Source of the DNA: an uncultured Lachnospiraceae bacterium
Lineage (GTDB): Bacteria > Bacillota > Clostridia > Lachnospirales > Lachnospiraceae
Length of the DNA stretch: 64,000 bases
Assembly: GCA_910586125.1 (NCBI GenBank)
Contig: CAJUHP010000001.1
Coordinates: 186,001 to 250,000, forward strand
Direction of reading: 5' to 3'
Part shown: in pieces, positions 57,582 to 64,000 of the stretch
Layout: the number at the start of each line of letters is the position of its first letter
Numbering within the stretch: the stretch's first letter is position 1
The notes under the pieces: model-generated
The model's input: only the letters and a program-made list of their open reading frames with translations
What the model was told of the DNA's origin: nothing
The model's database searches: none
Position numbers and translations under genes: made by a program

Positions 57582-58691
57582 TCAGCACGCGCCGCTGCGC
57601 TGCCATCCGCCGGTGATGCCGTCAGGAATGACAATCCCAAGCCCCGGCGTCTCGTTCATGTAAATCCAAGGACCGTCATACCGGGGGCCTCCCTCGTAAG
57701 GGTCCACGCGGCACAGCGCGGGTCCGTCCAGATCGGCCTTTGTGATAATGCCACGGCCGGCGGCCAGGTGGGCCGCCGCGCTGACGGCGATCTTGCTCTC
57801 CAGCATACAGCCGATCATACACTCCACGCCGTAAATCTCCGCCGCCGCACAGATCTTTAATGCCTCATGGATTCCTCCGGTCTTCATCAATTTGATGTTG
57901 AGCAGATCGGCGGCCCTCCCCTCGATCAGACGGATCGCATCCGCCGCAGAAAACACGCTCTCATCCGCCAGAACCGGCGTATTCACGCGGGCGGTCACAA
58001 ACTGCATTCCCGCAAAGTCGCGGGCTTTCACCGGCTGCTCCACCAGCTCGATATCCAGCCCCTTATCCTCCATCGCGCGTATGATGCGCACCGCCTCCCT
58101 GGCGCTCCAGCCCTGATTGGCGTCCACACGCAGGCGGATCTGCGGTCCGACCGCCCGGCGGACTGCCTCCAGCCTGGCGACGTCGCCCGCGCCGTCCTTT
58201 CCCACCTTGATCTTCAGAATCCGAAATCCCTGTTCCACCGCCCGGAGGCTGTCCTTCACCATCTCCTCCGCCGCATTTACACTGATTGTCAGATCCGTCT
58301 CAATCTGGGAACGCCGTCCTCCCAAAACCTGGTACAGCGGCTTTTGACAGCTCTTGGCATAGAGGTCATAGACCGCCATATCCACGGCCGCTTTGGCCGA
58401 TGTATTTTTCTGAATACAGCCGTGCAGGCTTTCCATGATGCCGTCCAGGTCCTCAATCTCCCTCCCGATCAGAGAAGGCGCGATAAAATCCTCGATGGCG
58501 CAGCGGATGGACCCAAGCGTATCTCCGGTAATCACCGCCGTGGGAGGGGCCTCGCCAAAACCCGTCTGCCCGTCGTCCGCCGTGATGCGCACCACCAGGT
58601 CGTGTACCTCATTCACGGTGCGCAGCGCCGTCTTAAAAGGCGTTACCAGAGGAATATGTACTTCTCCCGTCTCAATTCGAGATATTTTCAT
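57582..58691 (-). CDS. ykfB: L-Ala-D/L-Glu epimerase (enolase superfamily)
   Basis: 369 residues, muconate-lactonizing-like fold. Active-site residues align with the B. subtilis enzyme to within one position: Lys160 and Lys162 (ILKIKVGKDG), metal ligands Asp190 (RVDANQGW), Glu218 (ELVEQP) and Asp243 (LADESVF), and Lys267 (LLNIKLMKTGG). The DxD substrate motif (Asp320, Asp322) is also present. It epimerises L-Ala-D-Glu to L-Ala-L-Glu so that the dipeptide can be broken down. It sits between a serine hydrolase gene and the peptide-binding lipoprotein, a strong hint for murein peptide use. Confidence 0.95.
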   Translation of the reverse strand: MKISRIETGEVHIPLVTPFKTALRTVNEVHDLVVRITADDGQTGFGEAPPTAVITGDTLGSIRCAIEDFIAPSLIGREIEDLDGIMESLHGCIQKNTSAKAAVDMAVYDLYAKSCQKPLYQVLGGRRSQIETDLTISVNAAEEMVKDSLRAVEQGFRILKIKVGKDGAGDVARLEAVRRAVGPQIRLRVDANQGWSAREAVRIIRAMEDKGLDIELVEQPVKARDFAGMQFVTARVNTPVLADESVFSAADAIRLIEGRAADLLNIKLMKTGGIHEALKICAAAEIYGVECMIGCMLESKIAVSAAAHLAAGRGIITKADLDGPALCRVDPYEGGPRYDGPWIYMNETPGLGIVIPDGITGGWQRSGAC

Positions 58692-58717
58692 AAAAATCTT
58701 CTCTCCATCCGTGTTCT

Positions 58718-59494
58718 CTACAAACTATCGTTTTTCTGATACAATTCCAGCGCGATCTCTGCCATCAGGCGCTCAAAGGCGGGCACATCCGTCTCATTGC
58801 CGCAGAATACCAGCACAAAGGGCTGTCTGGTCTCAATCAGCGCCGCGTCATGGGTAATACCGGCATCCTCTCCCGTCTTGTGGGCGATCGGCGCATGATC
58901 CGGGATGGTGTGGATATAAAACGGGATCTTGCCGTTGAGCCGCTGATTTTTCAAAATTCGCAGCATAGAGGCTGAGGCCGCAGGGCTGACCAAACTCCCC
59001 TGCGCCAAGCGCGTCAGAAATTCTCCTGTCTCCGCCGCCGTAATATAGTTCTGAATTCCTCTGGACGACTTCTCCGTGTCATACATCTTGCGGTTCAGCA
59101 CCGTCTCTGTAAATCCCAGCGCGCGGATTCCTGCATTGATAGCCTCTTCTCCCAGAATGTCGATCAGATAGTTTGTGGCGCTGTTGTCGCTCAGAATAAT
59201 CATCAGCGTATAGAGATCCTCCACCGTCACCTGCAGCCCGTCGTGCATGTAGGTCAGCGCGCCGCAGGAAGGAACGCAGCGCTCTCTGCAAATTGTCACC
59301 GTCTGCTGCCGGGAAAGCCGCCCCGCCTCCATCTGCCGGAACGCCTCCGCCAGAATAAACAGCTTGATCACGCTGGCCGCCATCATGCGCTCCTTCTCGC
59401 GAAAAGTCAGTTCTTCCCCTGTGGACAGGTTCTTGTAATAAAAACTGATTCGGCCGGGCATGGCCGACAGGCGGGATAAAATATCTTCGTGCAT
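58718..59494 (-). CDS. Beta-lactamase-fold serine hydrolase, operon head
   Basis: 258 residues from ATG 59494. Motifs: SxxK (Ser41-Lys44, AASVIKLF), SDN (102-104, LSDNSATN) and KTG (206-208, HKTGED). It shares long stretches with the protein at 48286 (for example the region after SDN and SPAAS), so the two are paralogues. Start is uncertain. ATG 59494 has a weak CAGGGGG site. An in-frame ATG at 59596 would add a hydrophobic segment (FFMAVLFGFLCALS) followed by CGGSSNFNSGG, which looks like a lipoprotein-style leader, but it has no ribosome site. The choice decides whether it is cytoplasmic or exported. Confidence 0.82.
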   Translation of the reverse strand: MHEDILSRLSAMPGRISFYYKNLSTGEELTFREKERMMAASVIKLFILAEAFRQMEAGRLSRQQTVTICRERCVPSCGALTYMHDGLQVTVEDLYTLMIILSDNSATNYLIDILGEEAINAGIRALGFTETVLNRKMYDTEKSSRGIQNYITAAETGEFLTRLAQGSLVSPAASASMLRILKNQRLNGKIPFYIHTIPDHAPIAHKTGEDAGITHDAALIETRQPFVLVFCGNETDVPAFERLMAEIALELYQKNDSL

Positions 59495-59616
59495 ATCAGA
59501 AACGCCCCCTGAATTAAAATTTGAACTTCCTCCACAGCGTCTAAGCGAAAGCGCGCAAAGGAATCCGAATAAAACAGCCATAAAAAAAGACGGCATGCCA
59601 ATCAAACAGCTACGCC

Positions 59617-59671
59617 GTTGTAACCAGTACTTTGTTGTAATTAAGTATAGCGGGTTTTTCCGAAAAAGCAA
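59617..59671 (-). promoter_or_regulatory. Promoter and tandem operator of the peptide operon
   Basis: Minus strand: TTGCTT (59666-59671), 16-nt spacer, TATACT (59644-59649). Two GTTGTAA repeats (plus strand 59617-59623 and 59634-59640), 17 bp apart, lie over and just after the expected start point. Their position suggests a repressor site. The regulator is unknown. Confidence 0.55.
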
Positions 59672-59710
59672 GCGTTTTCGGAAGTTTTTCGGGGAGAAAG
59701 CCGAAGTAGA

Positions 59711-59744
59711 AAGCGCCTGACGCTGCTGTGAACGTCAGGCGCTT
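59711..59744 (-). terminator. Stem-loop after the surface protein gene
   Basis: Perfect 12-bp stem AAGCGCCTGACG/CGTCAGGCGCTT (59711-59722, 59733-59744) with a 10-nt loop, about 40 nt after the surface-protein stop. It is followed on the minus strand only by a T-rich stretch, so termination is likely but not classical. Confidence 0.6.
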
Positions 59745-59783
59745 CCCTCTTATATCCGTAGATTTCCTGCGGTTTTGTCTTGA

Positions 59784-62700
59784 TTACTGATCTCCCTTTT
59801 CCTGCCTTTTCAGCTCTTCATCTTTTCTGCGCCGGTTTAACAGGAGGATTCCCGCCGCGCTGGCTGCAAGGAGCCCCGCGTAGAGAAGAACCTGGCTGTT
59901 GTCGCCGGTCGCCGCCGACCCTGCCTCGGACGGGGATGAATTCGGTGTCTGATAGGACGGAGGCGTTCCCGTTTCCGGTTTATTTTCCGGTTTTTCTTCT
60001 GGTTTGTTTTCCGGCTTTTCTTCCGGTTTTACCGCTTCCTTCCAGCCCACGCTGATCGGCGAGAGGCCGCGGACCGTAAACTCGATCCCTTTTTCCGTCT
60101 TTGTCACTTGCGGCGACTCGGTCTCTCCTGCCTTGAACCCATTCATATCTTCCGTGAACAAATGCAGCGCTACAAAATCGTGGCTGTCTTTCCCGGTTCC
60201 CTCCGGATACGGCAGCGTTACCGTCAGACCTTCGGCCGGGAAATTATTCCGGTCTGCTTTTATCCACCCTTGACTGCCGGTCTGAATCATCAGGGTGACG
60301 TCATAGATTGCGATGCCGCTTTCTGTGGCCTGGCCGGAAAGCTTTTGTATTTCCGTCCTCATCCATGTCTCGATTTTCTCCGGCGTACACAAGGCTTCTA
60401 TCGCTTTGAGCGCTTCCGGCACGCGGGAAATTCCCGCCTCCACATCCAGACGGAACTGCGTCTGTCCGGACGGATTCAGAGGAATCGAAAGCACCTCATT
60501 GATTTTACCGTTGATCGCGGGAAGCGAGGAGGGAAGAACGTAGTTCTCCGCTTTCTCTCCCGTTAAAACCGCCTCTTTTCCGGCTTCTCTCCAGGCCAGT
60601 ACAACCTTTTGGCTTCCTGCCGCCGTATTCTCATAGGCGCCGGCCAGCAGTTCGGCCGGGCACTGGAAGACGGCCTGCGACTGGTCTGTCTCCAGTATTC
60701 CCGAAACCTTCAATTCTCCGTAAAGAGTCGCCGCCGCATCCGTCTTTTTCTTTCCGTCTGCGCTGTCGGCCCGGTCGGCAGCGCCAAGCGCGCTCACATC
60801 CCAACCGAGAGCCTTGGGCGCCACATACAAGACGCAGGACGCGCTGGCCTCCAGATAATCCTCGGTGGCCGCGGCGTGCGCCGTGATGGTTGTGGTTCCG
60901 GCTTTCAGGATGCGGATCTTGCCTGTGCCGTCCACAACGGCCACTTCCGGATCGCTGCTGCTGTAGCTTACCTTGCTGTCCCCCTGCGCGCCCGCTGCCG
61001 CCGCCGTAAAGTCCATATCACCGTATGTCTTGTTCAGCGTGCTTTCTGCAAAGCCAAAATCAACCTGGGGCAGTTTCTCTCCCACGACAATGTATACCGT
61101 GACGGAATACGCCTGATAGTTCGACGACTCCGTCACCGGAATCGTAATTTCGGCTGTCTTGTCCGTGTTGGCCGCGTCATCTTTCAGCGTGCAGGTGAGC
61201 GTGGTTCCTGACAAGACCGGCGCGCCGGACAGAATTCCGTCCGGATCTGCCGTGAGGATCTCTCCAAACTGCAGCGCCCCGGCCAGTACCTGCGACAGAT
61301 CAACCTCTCCTGTCGCACCGTACCGGACGGTCTGAACGACCTTGGTCTCTCCCTTATACACAGCTTTCTGGATGGTAAACAGCACTTCCAGAGGATTCCA
61401 TGTATAATTGCTGCCTTTGGCCGGCGTAATGACGGCTTTGGCTGTTCCGGCATTGATATTATCGCTGCAGGTCACGACATAATCAGAGGAAGGAAGAATA
61501 TTCTGTCCCTGTTTTACCGTGACAGTGGGAATCTGTTCGCTTCCCGTATAGATATATGTACCGGTGATCTCCGCCGTGGGCGTGATTTCCAGCGGTTTTA
61601 CCGTTATCTTTATATCGCCGGAACAGCCCATATCGTCCAGGGACGCATGGACACGGTATGTATACGTTCCCGCATTCAGCCCTGTCTCCACCGTATAGCT
61701 CTCGCCCACCGCTCCGTCAATCGCTGTCTGCGTCCCGTCGGACGACACTTTATACCATTGATATTCCGGTATTCTGGTCTCGCCGTCCGCCAAAACCGGC
61801 TCCGCTGTCAGTACCGGTCCCGCGGTATATCCATAGACGGCTTCGGAGGAGGACGCCAGTATGGAGACTGACAGAACCTGTCCGGTAGGAAGGGGGATGG
61901 TTTCCTTTCTCGGAGTTCCACCAGGAGTCGCTATAATACTTATCTGGATATTACCGTCACACACCAGAGAGCCATAGATCCGTCCGTCTGTCCCCGGATA
62001 GGTGTAAACCTTCTGTAAAGACGGCGACGCCGGATTAATCCGGTATATGCTGTCCGCATCGTTGACGTAGAAATTCCCATCATAGTAGGACAATGTGGCG
62101 TATACACTCGGATACCATTTCATTCCATCCATGGTATACCATCTGGCCTCAAAGCTCAAAATCTCCTGCTCCGAACTGCCGCTGCGGCATATCAGGCGAA
62201 TCGTTGCCGAACTGCTGTCCGCCGGATATTCCAAATAATATTCTTTGCCGCCGATCCCGAAAATGGCAGAAACTCCTTTCTGCTGCCAGTAAGCATTGTC
62301 ATAGATGGTCGAGGTACATTCCTGCGGGGAAGTCCAGTTGTAATGTCCTCCGTTGGCCTCTTTGCTTATTTTCGCGTCGCTGTTCAGAAAATATCTGTGG
62401 TTTACAAATCCGGTTCTGTCCTCCAGAGGATCGGCCCAGGTTACATCCACATGATACCATGCGCCGTCCAACTGAACCAGGTTCCACATATGATTCATAG
62501 CCACACTGTTGACATATCCAAAAGGGATACCTGCCTTCTGCAGCATCGCCCCGTAAGCCAGACTGTAGCCCTGGCAGACCGCAGTACCTTCCACCAGCGC
62601 ATTGTATGCATTATATTTCTCTAAACTCTTATCATACTCCATATGCTGCGCCAGATAATCATTGCAGGCCAGCGCAATCATCCGCGGATCTGTCATACCT

Positions 62701-63869
62701 GACGGTACAGCCTCGGCATATGCTTTATTTAAAGCCGCCGTATATTTATCGACATCTTTCTGTGTATAGGCAGAGCTGTAACCTGCTACGACCAAAGTAA
62801 CTTTTCCGTTAGATGACCAGTATGTGTAGGTTCCATCTACATAGAACAGCTTTGGATTTTCATTGATTACGCCCGAATACGCTATCCTCAACTCTTCTAC
62901 GGTAAGACCGCAGGCGCTGATATCCACTTCTTCTGTCGACCAGTTGCTCAGAGCCTCCAGCAAAAGCGCCTTGGCTCTCTCCAAATCGCCGGCACGGGCC
63001 TCGGCGTCTCCCTCCAGAGCAAACACCGCAGACGAATCCATGCCAAGACCGCCCTCCTGATAAACCAGAGCGCTGACATCTCCCCGCATTTCTTCCAGAA
63101 TCTCTTCGGTCTCCTCCGGGAGCGAGGTTTCCGGTGCGCTCGTCTCCTGATGGGCTGTCGTTTCCACGGCCGCCGTCGTCTCCGGCTCGGTCGGAGCCGT
63201 CTCTGCCGGCGTTTGTGCAGGTGCGGCTTCTGTCGTTTCCGGCTCTTCCAAAACCTCCGTGTCCGCCGGAAGCGTTGTTTCCTGCGGCGTCTCCAAATCG
63301 GACGGCGGCGCTATGGTATCTGGCATTTCAGATACATCCGGCCCTGTCGTCTCGGACGGCGTCTCGACAGCGGAGGACGTCGTTACGGTACCGGCCGCTT
63401 CCGTTTCAGTCGTTTCCTCCTGTTTTTCGGATGCGGCAGATTCGGTTGATTCCGACGGCTGTTCCGGTTCTTCTTTTGTTGTCTCAGCCGGCAAAGTCTC
63501 CGCTCCCGGCTCCGCCGTATCCTCCGGCGCTGTTTTGTCCGACGCCGGCGCTTGTGTTGTTTTCTCAGAAGCTGTCGTCTCTTTCTGCTCCTGCGCTGTC
63601 TCCGGTTCGGCGGTATTCTCCGGCGCAGACGATTGTGGTGTCTCCGCACCGTCCGCCTCTCCCAGCGCCGCCGGATCGGTTCCATCTTCCGCTGGAGCCG
63701 CTGTTTCCTCCGATTCCTTCGGCATCAGCATTTCGGATGTCTCACCGGCCGTTTCCTGCCCTCCCAGCCCGGCGTCCTCCTGTGCCTGTACCGGCATGGC
63801 CATCACAGTACAGACCATACACAGAACCAGCAGCAGCGCCAGCCAATGCTTTCCCTTGTTCTTCCTCAT
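59784..63869 (-). CDS. Large surface protein with transglutaminase-like and Ig-like domains
   Basis: 1361 residues. Signal peptide (HWLALLLVLCMVCTVMAMPV), then about 240 residues rich in Thr, Glu, Pro and Ala, an extended stalk. A transglutaminase-like domain (about 310-500) has the triad in GTAVCQGYSLAYGAMLQKAG (Cys), SVAMNHMWNLVQLDGAWYHV (His) and DVTWADP (Asp). Beta-sandwich repeats follow, including GTYIYTGSEQIPTVTVKQGQ and a BIG2-like VSYSSSDPEVAVVDGTGKIR. Near the end are KPEEKPENKPEEKPENKPE repeats, a short ATGDNS motif, one membrane helix and a basic tail (NRRRKDEELKRQEKGDQ). This resembles a sortase anchor whose LPxTG is replaced by AATGD. Likely displayed on the cell wall. Start at 63869 after GAGGAG. 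Confidence 0.85.
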   Translation of the reverse strand: MRKNKGKHWLALLLVLCMVCTVMAMPVQAQEDAGLGGQETAGETSEMLMPKESEETAAPAEDGTDPAALGEADGAETPQSSAPENTAEPETAQEQKETTASEKTTQAPASDKTAPEDTAEPGAETLPAETTKEEPEQPSESTESAASEKQEETTETEAAGTVTTSSAVETPSETTGPDVSEMPDTIAPPSDLETPQETTLPADTEVLEEPETTEAAPAQTPAETAPTEPETTAAVETTAHQETSAPETSLPEETEEILEEMRGDVSALVYQEGGLGMDSSAVFALEGDAEARAGDLERAKALLLEALSNWSTEEVDISACGLTVEELRIAYSGVINENPKLFYVDGTYTYWSSNGKVTLVVAGYSSAYTQKDVDKYTAALNKAYAEAVPSGMTDPRMIALACNDYLAQHMEYDKSLEKYNAYNALVEGTAVCQGYSLAYGAMLQKAGIPFGYVNSVAMNHMWNLVQLDGAWYHVDVTWADPLEDRTGFVNHRYFLNSDAKISKEANGGHYNWTSPQECTSTIYDNAYWQQKGVSAIFGIGGKEYYLEYPADSSSATIRLICRSGSSEQEILSFEARWYTMDGMKWYPSVYATLSYYDGNFYVNDADSIYRINPASPSLQKVYTYPGTDGRIYGSLVCDGNIQISIIATPGGTPRKETIPLPTGQVLSVSILASSSEAVYGYTAGPVLTAEPVLADGETRIPEYQWYKVSSDGTQTAIDGAVGESYTVETGLNAGTYTYRVHASLDDMGCSGDIKITVKPLEITPTAEITGTYIYTGSEQIPTVTVKQGQNILPSSDYVVTCSDNINAGTAKAVITPAKGSNYTWNPLEVLFTIQKAVYKGETKVVQTVRYGATGEVDLSQVLAGALQFGEILTADPDGILSGAPVLSGTTLTCTLKDDAANTDKTAEITIPVTESSNYQAYSVTVYIVVGEKLPQVDFGFAESTLNKTYGDMDFTAAAAGAQGDSKVSYSSSDPEVAVVDGTGKIRILKAGTTTITAHAAATEDYLEASASCVLYVAPKALGWDVSALGAADRADSADGKKKTDAAATLYGELKVSGILETDQSQAVFQCPAELLAGAYENTAAGSQKVVLAWREAGKEAVLTGEKAENYVLPSSLPAINGKINEVLSIPLNPSGQTQFRLDVEAGISRVPEALKAIEALCTPEKIETWMRTEIQKLSGQATESGIAIYDVTLMIQTGSQGWIKADRNNFPAEGLTVTLPYPEGTGKDSHDFVALHLFTEDMNGFKAGETESPQVTKTEKGIEFTVRGLSPISVGWKEAVKPEEKPENKPEEKPENKPETGTPPSYQTPNSSPSEAGSAATGDNSQVLLYAGLLAASAAGILLLNRRRKDEELKRQEKGDQ

Positions 63870-64000
63870 GGAATGCTCCTCTCTGAAAAATAATATCGCT
63901 CCGGCCGGCCTTCTCAAAATCCATCACACAACAAACAAAATCCAAGATATCTTTTCCTGCGTTGGGCAACACGTTACCGACACCGTTTCTTATAAAACCT

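Noticed and set aside
63134..63886. Plus-strand frame opposite the Thr/Glu/Pro stalk of the surface protein
   Set aside because: Low-complexity antisense of repetitive codons, no start signal.

Overview
The window comes from the chromosome of an endospore-forming, Gram-positive, anaerobic Clostridia-type bacterium, most like a gut Lachnospiraceae member. The main evidence is the spore-gene cluster at 3.8-8.9 kb (spoVT, mazG, hup, rqcP, yabP, yabQ, divIC, spoIIE), which keeps the Bacillus/Clostridium order with hup in addition and yabR absent. Strong AGGAGG ribosome sites, sigma-A-type promoters, several lipoproteins, a BglG/LicT-controlled sugar PTS and a surface protein with a C-terminal anchor agree. 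The backbone is moderately GC-rich. AT-rich patches at about 8.85-10.05, 15.1-16.6 and 29.4-30.8 kb hold gene stumps or unrecognised genes. I saw no rRNA, tRNA, CRISPR array or intact insertion sequence.

Layout. 0-3.8 kb: start of a DJ-1/PfpI gene, a CYTH enzyme, and a LysR regulator divergent from a Tat-exported lipoprotein flavoprotein reductase. 3.8-8.9 kb: spore/division cluster. 8.9-10 kb: eroded Fic and ATPase stumps and a large palindrome. 10-12.5 kb: GH4 alpha-galactosidase with a divergent AraC regulator. 12.5-16.7 kb: transglutaminase-like protein, Smr, MmcQ/YjbR, phosphoesterase and two unrecognised genes. 16.8-21.6 kb: MATE exporter and carB without carA. 21.6-26.3 kb: a probable six-gene PadR operon (PadR, DUF2812, response regulator, ABC ATPase, permease, histidine kinase). 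26.5-31.2 kb: chemoreceptor with a long leader, AIM24-like protein, and an AbrB antitoxin next to a RelE stump. 31.5-37.6 kb: beta-glucoside PTS operon (EIIA, LicT, EIIBC, two GH1 enzymes) with two RNA antiterminator sites. 37.7-39.9 kb: HAD phosphatase and rpsF-ssb-rpsR. 40-48.2 kb: aminopeptidase P, lipoprotein, AI-2E-family permease, hisC, glmM, rfbB, rfbA. 48.3-59.6 kb: an oligopeptide/murein-peptide uptake and breakdown operon. 59.8-63.9 kb: a 1361-residue surface protein.

How the genes fit together. The most coherent system is 48.3-59.6 kb. A substrate-binding lipoprotein and a Dpp/Opp transporter import peptides. A YkfC-like NlpC/P60 endopeptidase would release L-Ala-D-Glu, a YkfB-type epimerase with all expected catalytic residues would convert it to L-Ala-L-Glu, and an M19 dipeptidase could hydrolyse that. 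Two paralogous penicillin-binding/beta-lactamase-fold serine hydrolases sit at the two ends of the operon. A promoter with a tandem GTTGTAA repeat lies at its head. The PTS operon is a standard sugar-induced antitermination unit. The PadR operon looks like a cell-envelope or antibiotic-stress sensing and export module.
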